From MnTg04 sp964568075 (GTDB taxonomy: Bacteria > Pseudomonadota > Gammaproteobacteria > Steroidobacterales > MnTg04), in NCBI GenBank assembly GCA_964568075.1, contig CAZMOM010000001.1, positions 124,001 to 188,000 on the forward strand: a DNA stretch of 64,000 nt, in the 5' to 3' direction. The position numbers and the translations under genes were made by a program. Position 1 is the stretch's first letter, and the number at the start of each line of letters is the position of its first letter. The notes beneath the pieces were generated by a model that was given only the letters and a program-made list of their open reading frames with translations, did no database searches and was not told where the DNA came from. Below, one piece after another: positions 25,296-33,680 of this stretch.

Positions 25296-26427
25296 TCACC
25301 TTTCGGAGCGCTCGATTTTGGTCCTGCTGGGCCTGTTGCTTCCTTTGCAGCCGGTGCCTGCGCAGGACGTCACAGGCCAGGATCAGCAAGAAGAGGAGGT
25401 CATGACGCGTCCGCTGGTTGTTATGGGTGTTGGCGATATTATGATGGGCACGGATTTCCCGCTGAACCATCTGCCCGATGACGATGGCGTTTCCTTTTTT
25501 GCAGGCGTCAGCGAAATATTGCGCTCCGCTGATATTACTTTCGGCAATCTCGAACAAGTCCTCATGAATGGTGGCGAGCCAGTCAAAACCTGTACCGATC
25601 CCGCAGCCTGTTTCCTTTTTCGCAGCCCGACTCGATACGCCGAGCATCTTAAAGCGGCCGGCTTTGACGTAATGAGCGTCGCCAACAATCACGCACGAGA
25701 CTTTGGCGAGAAAGGTCGCGACGCCAGCATGGCGGCGCTTGATGCTGCCGGTATTTATCATTCCGGCCGGGAAGATACTTTTGCCAGCTGGGAGATCGAC
25801 GACCGCAAAATTGCGTTAATGGCGTTTGCCCCTTTTATCGGATCAAGCTCGCCCCTCGGTCCGGACCTGGACCGGGCGAGGCGAAATATAGCCGCGCTTG
25901 TTGAAAGCCACGACATCGTCATTATTTCTCTACACGGCGGTGGCGAAGGTGCTGACGCGAATCGCGTTCCTTTCGAGGAAGAATATTATCGTGGCGAATT
26001 ACGAGGCGACGTCGCGGCGTTTTCGCGTGCGATGGTCGACATCGGCGCCGATCTCATCATCGGGCACGGCCCACATGTACCCAGGGGGATGGAAATCTAT
26101 AAAGGACGGCTCATCGCCTACAGCCTGGGTAACTTCGCAACTTATTACGGAATCAGCGTAGCAGGAATAAAAGGCCTGGCGCCAGTTCTCGAGGTGCGCC
26201 TGAATGCGGACGGCAGTTTGCTCGACGGTAGAATTATTTCCACAATCCAGCTTCGTCCCGGTGGCCCGTATCCCGATAGGAAAAAGCGTGCTTACCAGGA
26301 AATCAAAAGACTGACCATGCGGGATTTCTGCGGCGGTGGAATTGAATTTTCGGACGACGGATATTTTGTGCCTGCGGATACGCCAGACAATTCCTCGCAG
26401 CAACAAGCCGCAAAAACCAGTCCGTGA
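25282..26427 (+). CDS. CapA-family metallophosphatase-like protein (poly-gamma-glutamate type)
   Basis: 381 residues; GTG 25282 overlaps the SPOR gene by 14 bp. A signal peptide (SILVLLGLLLPLQPVPAQD) leads into the CapA fold: MGVGDIMMGTDF, FGNLEQVLMNGGEPV, MSVANNHARDFGEKG, IISLHGGGEGAD, IGHGPHVPRGMEIYKGRLIA and YSLGNFATYYG. These are the conserved blocks of the calcineurin-like CapA/PgsA group. No capsule polymerase genes are adjacent, so involvement in polyglutamate is not implied; it may act on the cell wall. It converges on ntrX with only 7 bp between them. Confidence 0.85.
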   Translation: MSATNHLSERSILVLLGLLLPLQPVPAQDVTGQDQQEEEVMTRPLVVMGVGDIMMGTDFPLNHLPDDDGVSFFAGVSEILRSADITFGNLEQVLMNGGEPVKTCTDPAACFLFRSPTRYAEHLKAAGFDVMSVANNHARDFGEKGRDASMAALDAAGIYHSGREDTFASWEIDDRKIALMAFAPFIGSSSPLGPDLDRARRNIAALVESHDIVIISLHGGGEGADANRVPFEEEYYRGELRGDVAAFSRAMVDIGADLIIGHGPHVPRGMEIYKGRLIAYSLGNFATYYGISVAGIKGLAPVLEVRLNADGSLLDGRIISTIQLRPGGPYPDRKKRAYQEIKRLTMRDFCGGGIEFSDDGYFVPADTPDNSSQQQAAKTSP

Positions 26428-26434
26428 TCCATTC

Positions 26435-27796
26435 CTAGTCGGTGCCGCCTTTGCTGAATTTCACACCCAGCGTACGGAGTTTGCGATACAAATGCGTTCG
26501 CTCCATGCCGACCCGTTTAGCCAGTAATCCGACTTTCCCGCCACACAATATCAGCTGCTGCTGAAGGTAGGCCCTTTCAAACTGCTCCCGAGCCTCTCTG
26601 AGCGGCAATGCCAGCAGATCCTGTTTGACCAGCGGTTCGTTGCTTGCGGACTGAGCAGCTATGTCCTTTTCAATTTCCGCGAGGCTGATTTCCTCATCAT
26701 CACTCATGATCAGTTGTCGCTGGACCAGATTACGCAACTCCCTGACATTTCCCGGCCACGGATAGTTGCGCAGACGATTCTGCGCGGCGACGCCGAAACG
26801 ACGATAGGGAAGCCCCTCGTTATCGACCAACTTGTCAACGTAATAACGCAACAGTTCCGGAATGTCCTCGGCATACTCGCGAAGTGGAGGAATTTGCAAT
26901 TGCACAACATTCAACAACGACAGCAAATCAGATCTGACCGGGCCATCGGTAGACAAATCAAGGTCGGGGCTGGCTGAACTCAGCAAACGCACCGACAGAA
27001 CAATATCCTCGTCGCTGCCGATGCGGCGGAAACTACGCTGCTCCAACACGCCGAGCAAAATCGTCTGTACTTCTGGATCGAGGTCCCCGAGTTCATGAAT
27101 AAATAACGTACCGCCATTCGCCTTTTCGAACACACCGGCGGATATGTTGCCATCCTTCTGTGTTCCAAAAAGCCGTTGCGCCGCCATTTCCGGCTGTAAC
27201 GAACCGCCGGTGATCGCCACAAGTGGCTCCTCTGCATGTGAACTAAGTGCGTGGATATACCTGGCGAACGCTTCGCGCCCGGTTCCGGCTTCGCCAACCA
27301 GAAGCACCGGTGTCTCGTGTGGCGCAAGTCTTTGCGCCTGTTCACGCAACTCCCGCATTTCATTGCTTTTGCCGATCGGCGCAACCATGTCCGGTACTTT
27401 GAGTTTGCTTTGCGATCGGAGGTTCTGACCTGCATGTAGCGCTCGTTCTACCGTGCGCAGTAATTCAGCCAGCGACAACGGCTTCTCAACAAAATCAAAC
27501 GCACCTAGCCGCGTCGCCTCGACCGCGGTTTCGACGGTGCCATGACCGGACATCATGACCACGGGGCAAGCCAGCGGCCTTCCCTCGGACCACTCGCGCA
27601 ACAAAGTGATGCCATCGGTACCAGGCATCCAGATATCCAGAAGGACAAGGTCGGGATTATCATCCTTCCAAACCTCCCTGGCTTCATCAGCATCGGCGGC
27701 AACTTTTACCTGGTAACCTTCATCGCTGAGGATCTCCTGCAGCAATGTCCGGATATCCAATTCGTCGTCAACGACCAGAACCTGTGGACTACTCAT
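26435..27796 (-). CDS. ntrX: NtrX-like response regulator with degenerate sigma-54 AAA+ domain
   Basis: 453 residues: receiver (phospho-acceptor Asp54 in LVLLDIWMPG, MSGHGTVE, FVEKPL), AAA+ domain (about 140-370) and Fis-type HTH (GLLAKRVGMERTHLYRKLRT). The AAA+ part is unusual: Walker A reads GEAGTGRE (Arg174 in place of Lys), the GAFTGA sigma-54 loop is replaced by KDGNISAGVF, and Walker B reads LFIHE (His in place of Asp). Domain shape and the C-terminal RNYPWPGNVRELRNLVQR remain. It probably regulates as a DNA-binding protein without sigma-54 activation. Overlaps ntrY by 4 bp (ATGA). Confidence 0.88.
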   Translation of the reverse strand: MSSPQVLVVDDELDIRTLLQEILSDEGYQVKVAADADEAREVWKDDNPDLVLLDIWMPGTDGITLLREWSEGRPLACPVVMMSGHGTVETAVEATRLGAFDFVEKPLSLAELLRTVERALHAGQNLRSQSKLKVPDMVAPIGKSNEMRELREQAQRLAPHETPVLLVGEAGTGREAFARYIHALSSHAEEPLVAITGGSLQPEMAAQRLFGTQKDGNISAGVFEKANGGTLFIHELGDLDPEVQTILLGVLEQRSFRRIGSDEDIVLSVRLLSSASPDLDLSTDGPVRSDLLSLLNVVQLQIPPLREYAEDIPELLRYYVDKLVDNEGLPYRRFGVAAQNRLRNYPWPGNVRELRNLVQRQLIMSDDEEISLAEIEKDIAAQSASNEPLVKQDLLALPLREAREQFERAYLQQQLILCGGKVGLLAKRVGMERTHLYRKLRTLGVKFSKGGTD

Positions 27797-30021
27797 GCAC
27801 TTTCTCTCCTGACTTCAAGACGCCGCTGCTCCATCATGGCGTGCCTTGCGGATTCGTTGACGGGCAATAGAACGCGCACTTCCGCGCCGCCGTCTTTTCG
27901 GTTGCCGGCATCAATCCGGCCACCATGTTCTTCCACGAGTTTTTTCACAATTGCCAGACCCAAACCCGTGCCCTTGGGTTTGCTGGTAACGTATGGGTCG
28001 AATACCCGGCTGACGACGTCCATCTGAAAGCCCGGCCCGTTGTCGCGCACCAGGATTTCCGCAACCGGGTGCTCATCCTGATCGTGGTAACGCGAGAACA
28101 CTTCGACTTTTCCGTTCTTGTCATCGCCAAGCGCCTCAATCGAATTGCGAATCAGGTTGTGAAGAATCTGCCGCAGACGGCCTGCATCGACCTCTATCTC
28201 ACCCAGATCCGGATCCAGGTTCCGGCTGATTGAAACACCGGTTTCGCGGGCCCGGTACAACTCGAGAACCTCGCCGATCAACTGGTTCACGTTGACCTTG
28301 CTGACATCCAGGTCCGGCGCTCTCGCATATTCGGTGAAGGCGTTAACCATGTCTTTTATGGCTTCGACCTGCTGCACGATCGTATGCGTTGCCCGCTCGA
28401 GAAACTCTGAATCCTCGTCTTTCGTCTTATCCAGGTATCTCTGCCTGATCCGCTCCGCCGATAACTGGATCGGTGTCAGTGGATTCTTGATTTCGTGTGC
28501 CAGCCTTCGCGCAACCTCGCCCCAGGCCGCGTCGCGCTGTGCCTGAAGCAAGGCGGTGATATCGTCAAACACGAGAACAAATCCGCCAGGCTGGTCGCTC
28601 CCCCCCGGCAGCGGTGTACAGGCGCACATCAGAATACGTGAGCCCAGCTCGCCCCTGAGTACGAACTGCTCGCGCCACTCAAAGTCACCCTGATCAAGAT
28701 GACTGCGCGCTGATTTCAGGAACTGGCTAAGCAGCGGTTGGCCGGCCGCTACGTCTTCCAGCGTTTCTCCAACCCGCGACCCGAGCTGGGTGCCGAGGAT
28801 AGCGCCAGCGGCTTCATTCGCGGTGCGTATCCGCAGCTGATCATCGAGCGATATTACGCCGGTAGACAGGCGAGCCAGAATAATCGCCAGGTTGGCGCGC
28901 TGGGATTCGACCAATTGCTGGCTTCGTGCCGCAGCTTCCCGAGCTTTGCCCAGCCGGCGCGTCATATCGTTGAATGAATTCACCAGGAAACCCATCTCAT
29001 CCCGACTGGAACCCGGTGGCAACTGCGTGTCGAAATCGCCTTTGGCCACTGCCCGAGTTCCGGCCACCAGTTGTTGAATAGGGAGAACCAGCCGATTCGC
29101 GAAGAAAAACGCACCATATACCGCGCCCAGAAAGGAGAGCAGAAGAACCAGGGTCAGAGTCAACGTAAAGCTGCTCTTTAGCGGTTCCCGCAGAAACATC
29201 AGACCACGATATTCGGTGTATGTCTGGTCAACCGTATCTGCCAGCCGGCCCAGTCGGGCAACTACAGGAAACTGCCCGAGCAATGCCCGCGGCTGGGTCA
29301 ATGTCGAGCGCTGCGGAATATCGACTGCCGTGATAATCCGATATCCGCCACCGGACACCGGTTCGAGTCGCACATACGGCCGCCCCATTCCGATTTGCTG
29401 CAACAATTCTTCGCCGGGGTACAAATCCTGAATATCGCCCGGCATAGCCTGGCTGGTCGCCACGATCCTCCCGCTGCGGTCGACGACGGTCAGCGACGTG
29501 GCGCCGACCGAACGCCGCAGGCGGCCGACGACGCTGAGCATGCCGAGATCCGGCCAGCCAACCAGCCCGGCTGCAGCCTCTTCGGTGCGCGCGAGATATT
29601 CCCGTTTGCGAATGTCCAGCACAGTCTGAGTCAGGCTCAGCGCATCCTGCAGGCCTTGTTCGACCTCTACGGTAAACCAGCTATCGATGCCGCGATTCAG
29701 AAACTGGACAGCGAAATAATAGACCACCATCAGCGGAAGAACGACCAGGATAACGAAGGACACCAGCATCCTGGCGCGGAGCCTCGACCCGGGAACGTGG
29801 TGCCGGTAATCGCGAATCAGGCGGTTGAGCGCGACGCTGATAACCACCAGCAGTATCAGCACACCAACGACATTTATGAAAAGGATCAGGCTGTGCAGTT
29901 CGCCGAAACGCTCCGAATTCTGTGCCGTCTGGGCAAGAAGGAGCAACGCCAAAATCCATAGCACCGCCCCTATAATAAGGAGCACCTGGAATGCGGTGCG
30001 TTTTATGGCTGAAGAGGCCAT
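27793..30021 (-). CDS. ntrY: NtrY-like sensor histidine kinase
   Basis: About 742 residues from ATG 30021. Three N-terminal membrane helices, an extracytoplasmic sensor segment, a fourth helix (LTLTLVLLLSFLGAVYGAFF), HAMP (NRLVLPIQQLVAGTRAVAKG), PAS, the HisKA box RRLAHEIKNPLTPIQLSAER and the HATPase block (NSIEAL, DNGPGFQMDVVSRVFDPYVT, GTGLGLAIVKKLVEEHGG). This is the NtrY architecture (nitrogen or redox/envelope sensing in relatives). It is downstream of DUF4390 (19-bp overlap) and coupled to ntrX. Confidence 0.93.
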   Translation of the reverse strand: MASSAIKRTAFQVLLIIGAVLWILALLLLAQTAQNSERFGELHSLILFINVVGVLILLVVISVALNRLIRDYRHHVPGSRLRARMLVSFVILVVLPLMVVYYFAVQFLNRGIDSWFTVEVEQGLQDALSLTQTVLDIRKREYLARTEEAAAGLVGWPDLGMLSVVGRLRRSVGATSLTVVDRSGRIVATSQAMPGDIQDLYPGEELLQQIGMGRPYVRLEPVSGGGYRIITAVDIPQRSTLTQPRALLGQFPVVARLGRLADTVDQTYTEYRGLMFLREPLKSSFTLTLTLVLLLSFLGAVYGAFFFANRLVLPIQQLVAGTRAVAKGDFDTQLPPGSSRDEMGFLVNSFNDMTRRLGKAREAAARSQQLVESQRANLAIILARLSTGVISLDDQLRIRTANEAAGAILGTQLGSRVGETLEDVAAGQPLLSQFLKSARSHLDQGDFEWREQFVLRGELGSRILMCACTPLPGGSDQPGGFVLVFDDITALLQAQRDAAWGEVARRLAHEIKNPLTPIQLSAERIRQRYLDKTKDEDSEFLERATHTIVQQVEAIKDMVNAFTEYARAPDLDVSKVNVNQLIGEVLELYRARETGVSISRNLDPDLGEIEVDAGRLRQILHNLIRNSIEALGDDKNGKVEVFSRYHDQDEHPVAEILVRDNGPGFQMDVVSRVFDPYVTSKPKGTGLGLAIVKKLVEEHGGRIDAGNRKDGGAEVRVLLPVNESARHAMMEQRRLEVRRESA

Positions 30022-30593
30022 GTGTACCACTCGCTCGTCATTCGCCAGTCATCCAGCCAGAACGCCAGCAACTGGATGGGACCCGGGAGGCGCTTGATGT
30101 CGAGTTCAGCCTCAAGCCTCAAAATATAGCGCCTGCCTGGTTTAAGCAACGCTTTATCCAGGATGGGCAGATTCGAGACCCGTCCGAGGAAACTCAGGGC
30201 CGCATCCAGAGACGAGAACGACTGTTGCCCGCCGCTGTTCAGATTGTGCACGACATAGCGGCTGGTCAGCGCATTGAACCGGAGCTGATAGCGCTGTAGC
30301 AAGGATGCGACTGTCGAGTCGGGAATAAAGCGCCTGACCCGGTTTACCTCGATTCGTAACAGGAAATTCAGCGCAACGCCGCTTTGCAATGCCTCCAGCG
30401 CCTGCTTACTCAACGGGTAATTGATTCTCGCGTGCAGAAAATAGACGGCCTCTTCCAGCTCGGCATAGGCAGATCTGATTTCAAATCTGGACGATTCCTT
30501 CGCCGAAACTGCGGCGCCGGCAAGAAAGACACAGGCCGACATCAGCGTAGTCGCCCAAATTATGCCAGCGGATTTTTTCCTTCTTTCAATCAT
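30003..30593 (-). CDS. DUF4390 exported protein
   Basis: 196 residues. A signal peptide (GIIWATTLMSACVFLAGAAV ending in SAKE) is followed by a beta-rich domain (FEIRSAYAELEEAVYFLHAR, YQLRFNALTSRYVVHNLNSG, RYILRLEAELDIKRLPGPIQ). DUF4390 genes are regularly found between rsmB and ntrY, as here, which suggests that the periplasmic product works with NtrY, for instance in ligand presentation. That is inference from gene order; no activity is established. Confidence 0.85.
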   Translation of the reverse strand: MIERRKKSAGIIWATTLMSACVFLAGAAVSAKESSRFEIRSAYAELEEAVYFLHARINYPLSKQALEALQSGVALNFLLRIEVNRVRRFIPDSTVASLLQRYQLRFNALTSRYVVHNLNSGGQQSFSSLDAALSFLGRVSNLPILDKALLKPGRRYILRLEAELDIKRLPGPIQLLAFWLDDWRMTSEWYTWPLQP

Positions 30594-30608
30594 CGATCTG
30601 CTGCCCGG

Positions 30609-31922
30609 CTACCCGTGCTTCTTCAGCGCTGCGTAATAAAATCCGTCCATGCCGCCTTGCCCCGGAAATATCTGTAAGCCGGGCCCCAGGACGGAACCAG
30701 AACGGCCCTTAAGCCTATCAGATAGCGGCAATAATTCTGCATCGGAATGCGTATTCAGGAAACGACTGATCTGACTCTGGTTTTCCTGGCGGAAAACCGA
30801 ACAGTTGCAGTACAACAGCAAACCGCCGATTGCGAGCGTCGGCCAGAGCGCGATCAGCAGCCTCTGCTGTGTCTCCGAGAGCCTGCCCGGATCATCGGGT
30901 CTGCGCAACAATTTGATATCGGGGTGCCGGCGAATCACGCCGCTACCGGAGCACGGCGTATCCAGCAACACCCGCTGAAACGGCCGGCCATCCCACCAGT
31001 CACTTGTATCTGCGGCATCCGCTACCCGTGTTTCGCACTGCCAGCCGAGCCGCAGAAGATTTTCATCCACTCTCGCGAGGCGACTCTGGTCGTGATCGAT
31101 GGCGAGCAAATCCAGATCGCCGTTCACCCGTTCCAGGAGGTGGCCGGTTTTCCCGCCGGGGGCGGCACAGGCATCCAGAACCCGTTCGCCTGGTTGAGGA
31201 TCCAGCAGAACACCGGCAAGCTGGGCCGCCGCATCCTGGACCGAAACCAGGCCGTCTGCAAACCCGGGCAATTCCTCCACGTCCCGTGGCTCGACCAGAC
31301 ATACGGCTTCGTCCACCCAGTCGGATCTTTCGGCCTCCAGCGCCGCGGCTCCAAGCACATCCAGATACTCTGCGACGCTGATCCTGGCGCGGTTAACCCG
31401 AAGCCACATCGGCGCCTGCTGGTTACCGCCGTCAATAATGTCCTGCCATTGTTCCGGCCAGTCGGCCCGAAGTAAATCGACGATCCACCTAGGATGCGCA
31501 GCAGCAGCGCATTCGTTGTCACCGAGCCTCGCATCGAATTTTGCCCGGTCACGCAAATACCGCCGCAGCACGCCATTGACCAGGCTCGCGAGTCCCGGTT
31601 TCCTCAGGTCCCGAACGGCATTAACTGTTTCGGATACGACTGCATGATCGGGGGTATTCATAATCGACAGGTCGCATAGTCCGACTTGCAGCAATGCATT
31701 GACAGCCATGTCACGAGTCCGCAGAGGCTTGTCTATAAGCAAAGTGACCAGATAAGACAGGCGCGGCTGCCAGCGAACAGTCTGATATGCCAAGGCCTTG
31801 AACAAACCCTGCTGCCCGCCCTTTGGCTGATACTCAATAAGAGCCGCATCCAGCGACTGCCCGTTCATTACCGCGTGCAAGCAGCGGGCTGCAGCTGCCC
31901 GGACCAGCGACGACTCGCTCAC
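30609..31922 (-). CDS. rsmB: 16S rRNA (cytosine967-C5)-methyltransferase
   Basis: 437 residues, GTG start with GGAGG 5 nt upstream. An N-terminal NusB-like RNA-binding domain (about 1-140) is followed by the SAM domain: VLDACAAPGGKTGHLLERV, LDTPCSGSGVIRRHPDIKLL and LLLYCNCSVFRQENQSQI. The two catalytic cysteines (PCSGSG and NCSVF) characteristic of RsmB/NSUN enzymes are present. It methylates C967 of 16S rRNA. It is 18 bp behind fmt in the conserved def-fmt-rsmB order. Confidence 0.96.
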   Translation of the reverse strand: MSESSLVRAAAARCLHAVMNGQSLDAALIEYQPKGGQQGLFKALAYQTVRWQPRLSYLVTLLIDKPLRTRDMAVNALLQVGLCDLSIMNTPDHAVVSETVNAVRDLRKPGLASLVNGVLRRYLRDRAKFDARLGDNECAAAAHPRWIVDLLRADWPEQWQDIIDGGNQQAPMWLRVNRARISVAEYLDVLGAAALEAERSDWVDEAVCLVEPRDVEELPGFADGLVSVQDAAAQLAGVLLDPQPGERVLDACAAPGGKTGHLLERVNGDLDLLAIDHDQSRLARVDENLLRLGWQCETRVADAADTSDWWDGRPFQRVLLDTPCSGSGVIRRHPDIKLLRRPDDPGRLSETQQRLLIALWPTLAIGGLLLYCNCSVFRQENQSQISRFLNTHSDAELLPLSDRLKGRSGSVLGPGLQIFPGQGGMDGFYYAALKKHG

Positions 31923-31940
31923 GATGCCTCCACGGCCAGA

Positions 31941-32900
31941 TTAATAAAGATGCAATCCACCAAGATCACAGGCGTTGCAGAAATCACCGGCAGACAGCGG
32001 CTTTCTGCCTGGCAGCTGCAGGCGTTCGGCGACCAGGTCACCATCCGCTGTTGCAATACGAATTCCGTCGCCGTCAGCTTTCACAACTGTGCCAGGCGGC
32101 GCGCCATCAGCCGTCGATTTCTCTGCTCTGGCCTGCCAGATGCGCAGTGTTTCCGGGTCAACGTCATCCCTTTTTTGCCACTGACACCAGGCAACCGGCC
32201 AGGCGTTGAAGGCCCGCACCATTCTCTGAAGCTGCACGGCATCCTGGCCAAAGTCTAGCCGGGCATCCGCCTTGCTTATCTTTCCTGCGTAACTGGCATC
32301 GCTGTCGTCCTGTGGCTGCGCCGTCAACGAACCATCCACAATTCCGGGCAGTGCTTCCATCATTGCCTGAGCGCCAAGTATGGCCAACCGGTCGTGCAAT
32401 TCTGAACCCGTTTCATCAGCGCCGATCTCAATTTCGCGTCTGAGGTAGACGGGACCCTCGTCCAGCCCCTCGTTCATTTTCATGATGCTGACGCCACCGA
32501 CCCGGTCGCCGGCGAGGATCGCATGTTGGATAGGCGCAGCGCCGCGCCAGCGTGGCAGCAAAGATGCATGAACATTGATGCAGCCCAGTCGGGGAATGGC
32601 CAAAACGGTAGCGGGCAGCAACAGGCCATAAGCCACGACGACAAGCAAATCGGGCTCCATTTCGCTTAATTTACTTTGCGCCGCGGGCGAGTTCAGTGAA
32701 TCAGGCTGTTCGATCGTCATGCCCGCTTCGATGGCGCGTTTTTTTACGGGGCTCATGCTGATTCGCCGGCCGCGGCCAGCCGGTCGATCCGGTTGCGTAA
32801 GGACCGCCACGATTTCCAGATCGGTCTTTTCCGCGGCTGCGGCCAGAGCATCGAAGACTGGCAAGGCGAATTCAGGGGTTCCTGCAAATACGGTACGCAC
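31941..32900 (-). CDS. fmt: Methionyl-tRNA formyltransferase
   Basis: Formylates initiator Met-tRNA using 10-formyl-THF. 319 residues, GTG start. N-terminal VFAGTPEFALPVFDAL; the catalytic region INVHASLLPRWRGAAPIQHA (Asn-His and SLLP folate loop) with the Asp further on in IMKMNEGLDEGPV; and the C-terminal OB-like tRNA-binding domain ending GRKPLSAGDFCNACDLGG. It is preceded by def, the enzyme that removes the formyl group. Confidence 0.96.
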   Translation of the reverse strand: MRTVFAGTPEFALPVFDALAAAAEKTDLEIVAVLTQPDRPAGRGRRISMSPVKKRAIEAGMTIEQPDSLNSPAAQSKLSEMEPDLLVVVAYGLLLPATVLAIPRLGCINVHASLLPRWRGAAPIQHAILAGDRVGGVSIMKMNEGLDEGPVYLRREIEIGADETGSELHDRLAILGAQAMMEALPGIVDGSLTAQPQDDSDASYAGKISKADARLDFGQDAVQLQRMVRAFNAWPVAWCQWQKRDDVDPETLRIWQARAEKSTADGAPPGTVVKADGDGIRIATADGDLVAERLQLPGRKPLSAGDFCNACDLGGLHLY

Positions 32901-32933
32901 GACGGGGGATCTTATGAGGAGCCTGCGACGCGC

Positions 32934-33467
32934 TCAGAGTGCCGGGGCCGTACGCGATGGCTTAACGAAATCCAGACGGCGATTTTTTCCCAGGCGCTTG
33001 CGGATTCTCTGACGTTTGAGCTCAGAAAGATAATCGACAAACAATTTGCCATCGAGGTGGTCGATCTCGTGCTGGATGCAGACGGCCAGCAATCCACCCG
33101 CAGACATTTCGACGTGTTTACCGTTCCGGTCCAGCGCCTGCAGAGTTATGTGATCGGCTCTCTCGACCTTTTCGTAGACGTCAGGAACAGACAGACAGCC
33201 CTCCTCCATGATTTCGACGCCTTCGCGCGTAAGAATTTCCGGATTAATCAGCGCCAGCGGCTGAGACTTGTCTTCGCTGATATCAACCACCAAAAAACGC
33301 TTGTGCACATCGACCTGGGTGGCCGCGAGACCGATACCGGGCGCTTCGTACATGGTCTCCAGCATGTCATCGATCAAATTGCGGATTTCCTCGTCAACAG
33401 TCTCCACCGGTACGGCCACTGTTCTTAGCCGTGGGTCAGGAAACTCGAGAATCGTCAGCTTTGCCAT
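32934..33467 (-). CDS. def: Peptide deformylase
   Basis: 177 residues with all three deformylase motifs: GIGLAATQV (about 46-54), EEGCLSVP (Cys metal ligand) and QHEIDHLDGKLF (HExxH, the other two ligands and the catalytic Glu). Removes N-formyl groups from new proteins, using Fe2+. First gene of the def-fmt-rsmB-DUF4390-ntrY-ntrX unit, divergent from the LysM gene. Confidence 0.97.
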   Translation of the reverse strand: MAKLTILEFPDPRLRTVAVPVETVDEEIRNLIDDMLETMYEAPGIGLAATQVDVHKRFLVVDISEDKSQPLALINPEILTREGVEIMEEGCLSVPDVYEKVERADHITLQALDRNGKHVEMSAGGLLAVCIQHEIDHLDGKLFVDYLSELKRQRIRKRLGKNRRLDFVKPSRTAPAL

Positions 33468-33598
33468 GGTTACTCAGTCCAAAACTCTTGTATTTTCATA
33501 TATAATGCAGCTAACTGTATGACATTATTGAAATTGATGTCGGTTTTCCACGACAGCTGTGGCGGCGGCAGGACCGTCATGGATGGATTGGTCAAGCG

Positions 33599-33639
33599 TG
33601 ACGCAGTTTGTTGCGTCATGGGTCTTAAGCGATTATAAC
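33599..33639 (+). promoter_or_regulatory. Probable sigma-70 promoter with overlapping 7-bp inverted repeat
   Basis: TTGCGT (33611-33616) and TATAAC (33634-33639) are separated by exactly 17 bp and lie about 40 bp before the LysM-gene start. TGACGCA-N6-TGCGTCA (33599-33618) is a perfect inverted repeat covering the -35 element, so it is a possible operator. Confidence 0.5.
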
Positions 33640-33680
33640 AGCCCAATCACTGGAACCGGCACCAGCTAGCAAAAGGATGA

